From Neelides folsomi (Eukaryota > Arthropoda > Collembola > Neelipleona > Neelidae), in assembly GCA_034687125.1 (NCBI GenBank), contig JAQGBZ010000353.1, positions 1 to 64,000 on the forward strand: a stretch of DNA of 64,000 nucleotides, in the 5' to 3' direction. The position numbers and the translations under genes were made by a program. Shown in pieces: positions 48,401 through 60,342 of the stretch (position 1 is its first letter; each line of letters begins with the position of its first letter). The notes below the pieces were generated by a model. It had not been told where the DNA came from. It made no database searches and saw only the letters and a program-made list of their open reading frames with translations.

Positions 48401-51400
48401 TCTGGTGGAAATAGGGAGATATTCTAGAACTCTAATTTACTATTATTTGAAAGAGTTTTGTGCTTTCACACATCTGAATATAAGTATTATATTATTTACT
48501 TGAATCACGAATGCATCATGACATGACATAAAATTATTTTCTCAAGGGACGTAGTCGTATTTATGACAAGTTTTCTGAAAAGTGACTCTTAATTAAGACT
48601 AGTGATTTGCATATTAGGATTTATAATCGTCGCCACTTGCGTCCTCACTTTTGAAGCAAGAGACAGTGCGGCGAAAGTTGGACCAGCTGCACTTATAGCG
48701 ACAAGAAGCACTTCATCGACCATTTTTGTTCCACCACCGCGACTCAGAACAAGGAGCCTGGACGTGCGTAGCGTTGCGAGTCAAACAGATGAGTTCACTT
48801 CGTCATCTTCACTCCACAACAATCATCTTTTTGACAGAAAGCACATTATGGAAACGTTTAGAAGATTTTCAAAGTGGGCAAAATTTTAATATTTATTCCA
48901 TTTATCTTACATGAAATAAGCTAACAATTTTAATTAATTAAAATTTTAAGTTTTCAAATTTTTATTGCAGCGTTTACAAAATTGTATTAAATACGATATA
49001 CATATACCATAAATAAATATAACATATACTTGGATAGTAGACATATTAGAGTTACCTCATTTCCTTATTTGGAGCTGAGAATTGAATAATATGTTATAAA
49101 TGTAGTACATAGGTATTACAGATATGTACTACACAACTACACACTACTCGTTACATAAAGACAATAAATGTATCAGTTGCGGTTTTTTACTTCAAATTAA
49201 ATAAATTATATTACGAGTAGGCTCAAGTATGCAGGTTAGTGATTTAGGCAGGTTTGCTTCCCTTGCAAGGGAAAGGCCTTGTTATGTAGGTATCTAAATA
49301 CTTGAAAAGCGAGAATAAGGAAAGTTCAATTATGTGGATATTAAATATTGAGATCTTAGAAGTCTTTCCCTTAATTAAGAATTAAATATTTGAGCAGAGA
49401 TTACAGCGAGGGCGAGCCCTAAGAAATGCTGCCAAGTTGATATATAAAATATAAATGGAAAGGAAGAAAGAGATTATAACAATTAAGCAGATCTACCAAG
49501 GGAAATGTATGTAATTTCACCTAAGAACTTTTATGTATAATTCTTCAAATCGCATACAGTCATGCTTCATTTGGTCTTACTATACCTCTATACTGTATAT
49601 TCATTAATCATATAAGTTAGGTATATTGTGTATTATTAACTAAACTAATGGTAAGTATAGTTAATATAACTATGTAGCAATAAATAATAAATATACATAT
49701 TCTGTAGTATTCCGTAAAGTACTATTACTACCCATATTATATTTATTAGAGCGCCACAAAGAACCATAAAATAAATTATACATTATAATACAAATTTTAT
49801 GAGTCAAAGATACATTTTATCTAGAGGTCTATATAATACCTCAAGTATGATCCGAATCTCGCTATAAAATGTTTTTAACATTTGTGCTGCGGAAGGAAGA
49901 GCGAAATGACTTTTTATGGCCTTTCTTCTTTAATCTCTTGTTAATGATGACAATGAGTATAGGAATAAATATTTAATAGCTCTCCTAGGCCCACTAATTA
50001 ATTAATTTAAAGAAGATGTGTTTTACTTCCAACAATGTTTTGACAAGAAGCCACCTCCATAAATCGTTGATGTACTTACATTCCTTCATTTGGAATAACT
50101 TTTTCAACGTGTTGACTTTTTACATCCATGGATGTTTTGTTCTTTTTGCCTTTGGCAAGAGTAGGGGAAATTCCTATTTGAGCTCAACTAAAGTATACTG
50201 GAGTTTCTTCAAGGATGAAGGTTCATATGAAATTAATGTTCGTTTAACAAGAAATCATGAGGTTCAGAACGATAAAACCGCCATGTATTTATATTATAAA
50301 TCTAAATAATACAAATCGAGTAGGGCCAGCGACATTGTAAATTATACTTTACTTTAATATTTACTCTTTATGCGAATGGAATACGCACAGGGAGTAAGCG
50401 TACAGAATGACTGAATCGCGTAGGTCTGTTGACCTAACTTTTTTCAAATAAGATTTTCTAAGCCATTTTGGCATGTAATGTATATTTTGCCATTTTTGTA
50501 ATGTTTACAAACAGGCATGAAATATTTTACGATTAAATTAGTATTTATCTATTGAATACATAATACATATATTGAAAAATTGAAATCTTTATATTTATAT
50601 CTTAATGTTTTTATTTTTACCTTGAACACACTATAATATATAAGTATGGTATATGGTACTCTAGTATCGAGTATGATTATTCTGCATTAAAGCATTTATT
50701 TATACAGTACATGTTAGGTAATCAGATATGGTTTACAATAACTTTTATATTTCAACTTTTATATGGTATGTTGTAGTGATGAACAGGAGAGGTATTTTTT
50801 TAAACAATCAATCTAAACCGGAGCTAAGTAAAAAACAAAAGTACAGAATCATTGAATAAAGTATTTTTTGAAAGGACAATCAGGAAGAATTCTCGAGAGG
50901 ACGACGCCGAGGAGTTTCCGCGAAGCCCTTCAGCTCCAGATCTCCAGGATTTGGATTCGCCCCAAACTCCTCAAGCAAGTTTAAAGAGCATTCTAAACTT
51001 AAAGAATACTCCATACGGTGGGCCCAGAAGTGGTCGGCGCACTTCCCATTGCCCCTACATCCCCCCAAAGAAATCCAATCGGCTCCCATTGTCCATCATC
51101 AGACAATCAATGTCAGTGGAGTCATCCAACTACTCGCCCTTTCTCCTCCATGCCGTTCCGAGTTCGAGCAAAGGTTCACTCCAGGAAACAACGGGAAGTT
51201 CTCTCATGATTGAGTTGGAACGAGAAAGGAAATTACCAGGTAGAGTTGGACAAAGACGCAACTCTGCCTTTGCCTCTTTCCCTTCCTTTCCAATGAAGAA
51301 GAATGAAAGTTCTCCCCCAAGTTCCCTCGTAAATAGCACAATAAAGATGCATCAGCAGCATAAGGGCGGAGGAAACTTGGGAAACCCTGGGACAGTTGAT

Positions 51401-51730
51401 TTGCACCTTCCAAACGGCGTCGTTACCCTTAACGTTGTTTCTTCCACTCCTTCCCCGATGAGGTCACCGCGTTCTCCGCTCCTTCCATCTTATTTTGAAG
51501 AAGAAATCGAAATGGAGTCGCGACCGTCTACATCCAAAGCGGCTTCGTCTTCTCATCCTCTTCAAATAATAATGGAAAGGGAAGTGAGCATCGCTGGCGG
51601 AAGACCTGCATTACTTAGGCAAACAGGGCTAGACTCGGAAATAATTTCCATGCCTGATTTCGTCCCTGACGAAGGGCCAAGACAATCGGTGATCATTGAA
51701 GAAGAAACAGAAGAATCGGAGTATCTTTAA
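42467..51730 (+). CDS. TMEM200-like (DUF2371) two-pass membrane protein
   Basis: Five coding exons: 42467-42571, 44673-44775, 46552-46686, 48618-48873 and 50875-51730. Every junction is GT-AG and in phase, giving 484 residues. Order: a short basic N-terminus (MVRRTRMNRRMS); RGKMSSNCLWHACEALFVG opening membrane segment 1 (about 46-69); a loop with KINRTERNFRYDE; the motif YAGPIVMGIGG continuing into FIIVATCVLTFEARD as membrane segment 2, split across exons 3 and 4; and a long Ser/Pro-rich cytoplasmic tail (SPSAPDLQDLDSP; acidic end EEETEESEYL). The GP(I/V)xMGxG plus EARD-like pattern is the TMEM200 family hallmark as I know it; molecular function is poorly known. The last acceptor could instead be 9 nt later (50884), giving 481 residues. 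An AATAAA lies at 51998-52003. Confidence 0.78.
42572..44672 (+). other. Intron 1 of the TMEM200-like gene
   Basis: Starts at CAG|GTGAGA and ends TTTTCTCAG. AT-rich. A short tandem repeat of about 10 nt (TTTCATTGTC) lies near 43556-43583. Nothing else was seen. Confidence 0.6.
44776..46551 (+). other. Intron 2 of the TMEM200-like gene
   Basis: Starts at ATGG|GTAAGG and ends TTTTACCTCAG. It contains an (AT)n microsatellite of about 24 bp at 45966-45990. Nothing else was seen. Confidence 0.6.
46687..48617 (+). other. Intron 3 of the TMEM200-like gene
   Basis: Starts at GGAG|GTATGT and ends TGCATATTAG. No feature recognised. It interrupts the second membrane segment between the two Gly codons of MGIGG. 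Confidence 0.6.
48874..50874 (+). other. Intron 4 of the TMEM200-like gene
   Basis: Starts at the less usual donor CAAA|GTGGGC and ends TTTTTTGAAAG, or 9 nt later at ACAATCAG. Both choices keep the frame. A 97-codon open frame inside (50016-50309) looks like chance. Confidence 0.5.
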
Positions 51731-52501
51731 GGCATCGTTTTATGTCATTGCCAAAAATGTTATACAATTTTTAAATATAATATGTAATGTAGATCACCTT
51801 TTAAGTCAATTTTATGATGAAACCACGATGAAGCAATCAATTTCCATTAAATATCAAGGTACTAGGATAATAAGATGATTATGATTAGAATATATTTATT
51901 CATGGGTACATCGATAGATGTTTATAAATTATCCATAATTTCGATATACATATAATAATTAAGTTTGTACATGATGTAAAAATTCTTTCAATTTAAAAAT
52001 AAACTCTTGTACGCGAACAATAATTATATACGATTTATCTTATTTAAATCTTAATTAATTTCGATTAAAATCAAATTTAAAATAAACAAATAACAGGTAT
52101 AATAATTATATAATATATAATTAATTTTAATAATAGCGGCTAATAAAATTGAACAAAATATATACGCATGAATGAATAAACCACTAAATAATTAATTAAA
52201 TTAATTGTTAAAATGTTAAACACAAATATTTCGAATATTAAAAATTAAGATTTATATTGAATCGTAAATTATTTTAATGATTTCTTGGTTTATGTCAGAA
52301 TACATATTATTTGGCAAATTTTGGAAAATAAAGTGAATAAATGATTTAACAATTAATTATAAAACTACAAATTAAAACTTACTTATAAGTACTTAATATT
52401 TAATATATGGTGTAATTATATGATTAGGTAATGATATTATAATATCAATATGACTGTAAAACTTTTGAATATAGATTGATTTTTTGAGATTACGAATAGG
52501 T
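51731..52501. other. Convergent 3' ends
   Basis: Very AT-rich spacer between the stop codons of the TMEM200-like gene (plus) and the NYN ribonuclease gene (minus). It carries AATAAA at 51998-52003 for the plus gene and TTTATT at 51895-51900, a distant candidate for the minus gene. Confidence 0.5.
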
Positions 52502-54039
52502 TTAAAATCTTAGAAATTGGTCTAGTGTCGGTCCACGACAACCAAGAGGGTCCTGTGCGAAGAAAATAAGATCATTGACCCAAGCAAATTGAAGTACCCT
52601 ATAGCACAATAAATAATAAATTCGTCATATTAAATTATTTATTTTCATATGAAAATCATATTTTGTCATATTTTGTAAAGCTAAGTTATAAAAAATTCTA
52701 AAATATTTATAGAGACACCGTTTTTAATACAAATATTTTTAACAAACCTTTTTTCAATTGTGTCGCGAAACATAGGGCCTTCTTGATGAATGTCCTTGTA
52801 GTTGTCATTTGAAACAACAATACCATTCAATTCAGTCGCAATTTGAAGAATAAATCTGAATATGTTAATATAAAAAATAATATTACCTAATATAAATATA
52901 TTATATTCTCTTGATTATTTATAAAAATCTCGTCTTTCAATACAAAACAATAATAATGAAAACAATGATTCTGTATAAGATACCTATCATCATATGGAAC
53001 AATTCGGACAATAAGATTATTATCATCTTTGTATTCTCTGCTCGGTGAAAAGGTCACAAGGTTCTTCCTATCAAGTTCTTCAAGAATATCAGTATCAATT
53101 GATTCTTTATGTTTCTTTCTAAATTGTGGAACCACAATTTTCACCACCTTGTGACCTCGATCAAGAAAAAATTGAGCACATATTGCGAGTCCTTTACAGG
53201 AAAACATACGATTATTCCCGTGGCTGAAATTAAATAAACTTTAATAAATTATCCGAATCTGTATAAATTATTATGATTTACGACTAAATATTCTTACGAA
53301 TCGTTAAGTATTAATTAGTATCAAACCCCATGGCCACATTTGATCCATCGATGATAATCGGCCTAAGATGATCCGCATCATTTGTATTTAAATTGTGTCG
53401 GAGATAGGAGTTGGTTGGAAGTGATGGAACTATTTGAAAATCGGGATTCACAACCATATTCGACCTCCTTTTTATGGGTTGAACAGGTTGAACTGAAGCT
53501 GAAGCCTTTGGTGCGGATTTTCTTATTCTGTCATTTTTAATTGCCTTCCTGTGAAGTGTGGCTCTCTTGAAATTAAATAATCGTCTTTGATTCTGTCGAT
53601 TCCTTGAAATTTTTGAAATTTTTGGAATATTCATGAAGGGATTTGGATTTCTTCTGATCCTTGTTTCAGTTTCATTTTGGTTAATATTTGTACTTTCCCT
53701 TTTCACAAATTTGCGCCGAACTCCACTCAATAGCCCTCTGATTTTGCTTAATCTTTTTGTCCTTCTTTTTAAATGCTCTTCTAAAATTTGAATTTCTGGA
53801 GAATCTTCTTCCCTGTCTGACTCGATTGTGACGACTTCAACAGCTCTGGCCTCATTATCTTCTACCTTCTTTACAATTACCTTTTTGTCTTCGTCATCGT
53901 CCGAGTCGAGAAACACAAGTTCAACGGATGTTTCGAGCTCACCGTCTTCTTTTCCATCATCTTCGAATTCATCTCTGATTTCATCAGGTATTAACGGATC
54001 TTCGTCCGCCTCCATAATCTGCACCTTATTATCACTCAT
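52502..54039 (-). CDS. Zc3h12a-like NYN-domain ribonuclease
   Basis: Four exons on the minus strand: 54039-53327, 53223-52984, 52855-52748 and 52598-52502. All junctions are GT-AG and in phase, giving 385 residues. Residues 1-225 are a charged region (acidic first third, basic middle) without a clear fold. The NYN/PIN-like domain runs from about 226 to the end. IDGSNVAMGHGN carries catalytic Asp231, PYDDRF carries Asp316-317, and SNDNYKD carries Asp335. These match the acidic metal-binding residues of Regnase-1/ZC3H12A RNases, and the family's closing signature (FFAQDPLG, GPTLDQFLRF) ends the protein. The CCCH zinc finger that follows the domain in ZC3H12A is missing, which is closer to the N4BP1/KHNYN-type arrangement. 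Expected role: Mg-dependent endonuclease acting on mRNA. Confidence 0.88.
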
Positions 54040-54800
54040 TGAATTAAATTAAAAAATATTGAGTTTAAAGATTAAACGAAACCCTATGAAGTGAACACCA
54101 CTTCACTTATAACTTACAAGTATTGGTAAATATAATTGTAAGCATATTCAACTATTGTTTTCGACAATTATTAATTTTTTTTCAAAACGTATTTGGAATA
54201 AAAGAATAAAAGTCGTCGAATTCTCGTTTTCGAATATTTTTTAGAAATCTTCACGTAGTCAAGTATTCTAATAACATTGAATTTAAGGACGAGAAAAATA
54301 CATGGCAGGTTGTATCATCGTTATTATAATTTTTATCACTATGCCCCTTCATCTGTGCACCGGTGCACGTGGGAGAAATTCATTTTCTCGTTCATGTTCA
54401 CATAATGCTGTCTTGCTTAGAAATGAATAGCAAACTTCTATAAATCGATAAACTTTCAAAAATGACCCTGAAACACACAGTCGGTTTGAATTTTGTTCAT
54501 TTTAACACAGTAACAAACTTATAATTAAATTGCTCCCTTTGATTTTTTTGAACTAAAATACGCAATAGTTTTACAACCGTTGATTCTGAATTTGTCATCT
54601 GTCTTCCTCCTCACAGGCTGTATTTTATTAAACCGACGGTTCCTGTACGACTCTTACCGTTTCAAGAAATCATCAATTTATCTAGGTATATTTGTATCAA
54701 TGTTTACAAAGTATAAATTAAATGATGTATTTTTATTAAATAATAGGCAAGATTTTATGTTAGATTTACATTCAACGACAGAGGAAGAAAAATAGCATCA
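54040..54800. other. Intergenic spacer between divergent genes
   Basis: 761 bp separating the starts of the NYN ribonuclease (minus) and acylphosphatase (plus) genes, so it probably holds both promoters. No clear TATA box was recognised. GTGCACCGGTGCAC near 54355-54368 is a perfect palindrome. Confidence 0.45.
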
Positions 54801-55314
54801 ATGTCAAGGAGTGATAAAGATTTAATTTCAGTTGAATTTGAGATTTACGGCAAAGTTCAAGGTGTATTTTTTCGAAAGGTATAAACTGCATAGCAGACAT
54901 GTTAAAAATATTTATAATTCTTAATAAGTTTATAAAATAGATATAATAATTTTAATGTGTCAATTTAGTACACACAAAAGAAAGGGCTGGATCTTGGACT
55001 TCGGGGATGGTGCAAAAATACCACAACGGGGACTGTCATTGGAGTGATTGAAGGTCCACGCAACAAAATTCAACTCATGTAATATCAAATATCGTATTAT
55101 ACTTATTTTCTTTTACGGCTCAAATATACTAGAGTAGAGTATACTACATACATAATAAATAAAATATGTTATATAATCTAATCAAACATCTTATTTTAGG
55201 CAAAATTGGTTGGAAAGAGAAGGCAGCCCAAAGAGTCATATAACAAAAGCAGAATTCCAGAATGAAAGAGCCATTCAAAATCACAGTTTTGGGACGTTTG
55301 CAATTAACAAGTGA
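54801..55314 (+). CDS. Acylphosphatase
   Basis: Three exons, 54801-54878, 54969-55078 and 55200-55314, with short introns (90 and 121 nt) and matching phases, give 100 residues, the normal length for the family. GKVQGVFFRK holds the phosphate-binding loop and catalytic Arg; GLRGWCKNTTTGTVIG holds the catalytic Asn. The C-terminal half (NWLEREGSPKSHITKAEF) also follows animal acylphosphatases closely. The enzyme hydrolyses acyl phosphates such as 1,3-bisphosphoglycerate in the cytosol. Start chosen at the first ATG, 9 residues before the first beta strand. AATAAA lies at 55341-55346, close after the stop, and again at 55548-55553. Confidence 0.95.
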
Positions 55315-55553
55315 TACGTAGCAAGTCAACCCAATTATCCAATAAAATAGATCAAGAACAAAATGATTGAAATTGTGAAATTAGCCAATTTGTCCTAAAT
55401 CTAATACTCTTCAGATCAAGTCGCTCAATTGTAAATTCGTATGCTGCTAAAAATAAGTGTTTTTTCAATTTATATTTCACTGATTGCGAGATTGTAATCA
55501 TTATAGGTATTATGTGGCAGAATTAAGTAAGATATACATACTTTGTAAATAAA

Positions 55554-57600
55554 GACAACTATTTGTAGTGTCCAAACGAATTGAAAACAAGATTTTTTAA
55601 TCAAAAGTCAATGTCGCTTATCTATTACAAAGAGTTATAATCTTAACGCATTAGAGTAGGTAAACAATATTATTTTTAATAGTAGGTAATAAGCGTGTAC
55701 GTGTAATAATTATTGTTTGTAAGTAATACAGTAGTAATTTAGGTATATTTTTGGATAAGCGAGATAAGCCATGTCAATCTCAAGATTTCTGGAGTTTAAA
55801 ATGATTGAAGAGCAAGACTGTTTAATCTCATGTAATCCATATTTGCGTCAATGATTTGAGTTATTTTAAATTGAAGATTATATTTATTTAGTAATAATGT
55901 AGTAATTTATCATCGTAAATCTTTTAGAATTGAGATTGTCTATTTTTACACTATTTTAGTTTCACGTGGCACATAATATTTCATAAGCTTCAATACAAGA
56001 GCGATACACTTCTTAGCATACCTACTGATTAAAATCCCTCAAAGTTTTTAATTTTCATATAAGTGGTGTATTTACATGCTGTATGTTATGAATTATGAAA
56101 AATACCATATGTACATATGTATAACTAGAACATACATTAAACATTATAAACTCATGGAAAATGGGAGAAGATACAATTTTTGCCATCGATTTGAAGCGGT
56201 ATAAAAGGTGAAATAAAAATATTTACCTTATAATCGTATGGGAATTCCTTGATATGGAAGTTGATGATGCTTCATCAACACCGTATATGATTCATATACG
56301 GTGTCATTGCCACTGTCATTTCATTAGCTTAAGGTATGCAAGTATCCCTTTCATGCATTGTTTAAGTACCTACCTTTCAATTAGTCGGAATACAAGTATC
56401 TTAATGACGTTTTTTATGATTTGGTATTATCGATGAAAAAACCATAATATTTTGGTTTTTTTATTGTTAATTTCTATAAAAATATTATTTAAGCATTATG
56501 TTTTGTATTTTTACAATATACCTTTACATGATCATGACTTTTTATATATGAAACTTCTAAGAATTGATTGCATAGGGAAAGGGGTAAAAGTAATTGAATG
56601 AAACTGATAATAAGAAGCTTTTACCCTTTTTATATAAAGTCAAGAACCGTTAGTTATTATATAAGTAAGTTTTTGGGAAGTTTGGAATTAAAAGATAACA
56701 AATTAATTGGATGGGAATTCTAGCATAATTGTTTTCTTTGGCTTCAGGACTTTCCCAGACAAGCAGATGTGTTTACAACTGATAAAATCGATATTTCATA
56801 TCAATAATAATCAGTGAAGTTATTATTAGGAAACCACTGTTCTAATTTGTAAAAAAAATCTAGAGAATTCTAATAGACAACTGTTTAATTTAACGTAAAT
56901 TGACTAAATTAGTAAAAATTGCTGATAAAACTGATAAAATGTTGAAGAATATTTGACTATAGATTAAAATTTTAATGAGGATAATTACAAATATGTATAG
57001 CTTTATTATTTCCCCTTATATCATTATTTAACATTTGTCTATACATTTTTAGTCAAAACAAAGTTTGCAGCTTGTGAAAAAGCTATCTTGACTTACAAGA
57101 CAGCATTGTTAATCATACACTTTAATTGTAAGTTTATAATTAAACTACTATGTTATATTCGATAATTATGAGCACCTGTTTAATTAGAAAATCTAAATGT
57201 GATTTCATTACTATTAGAAAAGCAAACCGCTGACATGTTATATGAAAAATAAAATTGGGAATTCCCACCAGTAAAATTGAATATGAGAAATGTCGATTTG
57301 GTAAACAAATGTTGTTAAATTAATCAATACGAACGATTAAAGATTAAATATTGGAGAAAGTCCCATATGATGGTATTTACGAGTACTGATTAATGCGCTC
57401 CAAATACATACAAATTCTTTCACTGTTAAAATGACGCTCCACGTGTGGTACTCATGAATTGATGCTACTTTTATTTATTTTTGGCACTTCACTCACAATT
57501 GCCAATGTCTGTCTCCGAAAATCCCAAAAAGATACTTTACAAGTGTCCTCCCAATGTCCTAATCTAATTTATCTACTACGATTCATTTAATTTACCGCAT
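55554..57600. other. Intergenic stretch
   Basis: 2 kb of AT-rich sequence. It holds a 27-nt near-perfect palindrome at 56278-56304 (13-nt arms around one base). No exon or RNA gene recognised. Confidence 0.45.
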
Positions 57601-57610
57601 TGACCAGTCG

Positions 57611-57650
57611 TATAAATATGAGACTCTCCACCAAAATATAATTCAGTTGC
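57611..57650 (+). promoter_or_regulatory. TATA box and initiator of the acyl-CoA synthetase gene
   Basis: TATAAATA begins at 57611 and TTCAGTT spans 57642-57648, with A+1 of the arthropod initiator (TCAGT) at 57645. The spacing is about 34 bp. This would give a 67-nt 5' leader before the ATG at 57712. Confidence 0.6.
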
Positions 57651-57711
57651 AATCAAGCAAGCAGTCAAACCAAGGCTAAAGAGCTAAACCTCAAATCACG
57701 ACTCATTAATA

Positions 57712-59707
57712 ATGGGAGCATACGCTGACGAAACCATTGCGGTTGAAGAACCAATTCTCGAGTCTCCATATCCTCGAGTGTCCATTCCTGCTCTCACAGT
57801 TCGGTCTGGAGTTGAGTTTATCCTCAAGGCGGCCGCTGCAACTGTCGCAGCCGGAGGAGACAAATGGCTCACAAATTCCATCACTGGAGAAACCCTCACT
57901 TTCTCAGATGTCGAACCAATGTCAAAGGCTGTTGGAAGTGCGATGAAGAAACGTGGAATGGTCAAGGGGGACGTGGCTCTTTACTTGACTTCTGATGTGA
58001 CAAAGATTTATCCAACCATCATTGGGATTTGGAGAGTTGGAGGAATCATGTATTCTTCATACCCCGAAGACACTCAAGGTATTTTCATAAATGAATTATA
58101 AATCAATAAACCACAAATTAATAATTGATCAAAAAAAGTATTTTTATTGAAAACATTAACCTTATAATGGCTTTTCTTTAGATGCGCTTTTGATGAGAAT
58201 TGAAGAATCGAAGGCCAAATGGGTCTTTTGTGACTATTTCTCTGTTCCTCAAGTCAAAGCCGCAATTGCCCAACTCTCATGGGATGTCGAAATCATCGTC
58301 ATCTTGGGACCACCAGGAGAAGAAACGTCAATTGGAGAAATTTTGGCTGATGATGGAGCAGATTGCCCTAAAGAAGTTGAAAACGCAAGCTTGGATGATC
58401 CAGTAATGATTTTATGCACAAGTGGAACTACTGGAAAGAGCAAGGGAGCTGTTTACACAAACAAATCTCTCTTGGCTTTCTGTCTTGGAACTAACACGAT
58501 CCCTAAAAACGAGCGACCGGAGCTTAAAATCCTCCGAGTTACCCACGTTCTCGGATTATTGTTCCCTGTTAGAAACATCTACAGAGGAACATGGGCGGTC
58601 ATGATGCATCAAGTGACAAAAGAAAACATTTTCAAAGCAGTTGACACTTATAAGGTAAACTGACAAAAAAGTAGACATCTGAATCAACCATTATGTGTAA
58701 TTTGAGTACCTATACCAATATTAGTGAAATCGTGAATTAGAAATAATTTTGTAATTTGTTTAATAGCCGGTTCTCGCATTTGGATTCCCAACTTTCCTCA
58801 TTCTCTTGGCTGTTGATCCTGATGCTCAGAAGATTGATCGAAGCAGCTTGGAAGTCGTAATTGCTGGAGGAATGATGATGACACAAAAGTTCATTGATGC
58901 TATGATGACTCTCCCAAACATGAAAGCCGTTCTTAATGGATTCGGAATGACAGAGTGTGGAGCACTCACAACAACTTTCGACTTATCAGGAGTTGGGAAA
59001 TTTGTTCCGATCCAAAATGTGCCACCGCTTTCAGTTGGACGCCTTTACCCAAACACCTCTCTTAAGATCCTTCATCTTGACACTGGACGAGCACTTGGTC
59101 CAAATGAAAAGGGAGAGATTACCATTAGAAGTCCAATCCTTTGCTCTGGCTATTGGAACAGACCAGAAGAAACAGAAAGGACTTTTGTCAATGGATGGAT
59201 GAGGACCGGAGATCTTGGGTTTTATGATGAAAACGGATTTGTTTTTCTCGTTGATCGAATCAAGGAGACTTTCAAATACTTCAACAACCATGTAAGATAT
59301 TTTAAAAATATTAAATTATTCATTCTCATAAAATAAATCATTAGTTTCATTTATCACGTTTTGTTTGAAATGATTAGTAATCAATCTAATCAATTATTTT
59401 TTAACAGATCTCTCCTACTGAAATTGAAGAAGTTATTCTCCACCATCCTGATGTTGCAGAAGCATCTGTATATGGAGTTGAGGATCCAAATGGCGGTGAC
59501 CATATCCCAAGAGCAGTTGTTGTCCTTAAACCAGGAGTTGAAGCCAACACTGAAAGCATTCGAGAATTCACCGATAATCGAGTGGCTGAATACAAGAAAC
59601 TCCGGGGAGGAGTTTACGTCGTAGAAGCTCTTCCAAGAGGAAAAACTGGAAAAGTGATGCGCTCAATGGTTGCTGAAATGACACTCAATGTCCCGAATGC
59701 TGCTTAA
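57712..59707 (+). CDS. 4-coumarate-CoA-ligase/luciferase-like acyl-CoA synthetase
   Basis: Four exons, 57712-58078, 58182-58654, 58767-59291 and 59408-59707, with introns of 103-116 nt; all phases agree and give 554 residues, the usual size for the family. ANL (acyl/aryl-CoA synthetase) motifs: CTSGTTGKSKGA (about 201-212, AMP-binding P-loop), NGFGMTE (337-343), MRTGDLGFY (TGD 427-429), VDRIKETFK (443-450, hinge) and PRGKTGKVMR (catalytic Lys 537). It would activate a carboxylic acid through an adenylate and transfer it to CoA; the substrate cannot be told. The C-terminus is NVPNAA, so the peroxisomal SKL-type signal usual in luciferases and many insect relatives is missing. The start is the first ATG after a TATA/initiator pair. 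AATAAA lies at 59839-59844. Confidence 0.93.
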
Positions 59708-59844
59708 TTATCTCAATCAAACTATTCATATTTTTTTAAAATATCTTTAAACTTCTTGTATATAATCTGTAAATATCATGTCGATATATCGTTATACAAT
59801 TAATTTTGTCATTATACTAGTTAAGTTTTAAACACTCAAATAAA

Positions 59845-60342
59845 ATAACGTTTATAAATACATTTTTTGCAATATTGCATGCATTTTTTCAACAAAACAT
59901 ACAATTATATTAAATATTTTCATTTTAATTTAAAATATATATGATCATTTAATGAAAAATGAATTCTTATAGTATTTATGCGAAAACATCTATTAAATAA
60001 TCAAAAGAAATTGTAGTAATTAAGATGTAATGAATTATGAATCAAACATTAGTTAAACAGGGATATTTTATTGTGTAAAATTGTAGATAAAAAAAGTTTA
60101 TAAATACTAGTACATACGCATACTAAAAGTACCCAGATATTTAAAACTCCTTTATTATGAATTTTACTGATTTTCAGTATTAGCTAGTAAAGAATTGATT
60201 TTCACAAAATAAATAAGACTTTTGAAAAGTAAAAAAATAAATCTGACAGAATTAACTAATTTAAAAGATGAAGCTTGAAGTGACAGAGATTTAGTAGAAA
60301 TTCTATTTAGTATTCAACCCCACATTTCTTGCTTTGAAGTTT
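59845..60342. other. Convergent 3' spacer
   Basis: AT-rich sequence between the plus-strand synthetase gene and the minus-strand proline-rich gene. TTTATT at 60151-60156 is a likely poly(A) signal (AATAAA) of the minus gene. Confidence 0.5.

Noticed and set aside
50016-50309. 97-codon plus-strand frame
   Set aside because: Lies in intron 4 of the TMEM200-like gene, with composition typical of chance frames.
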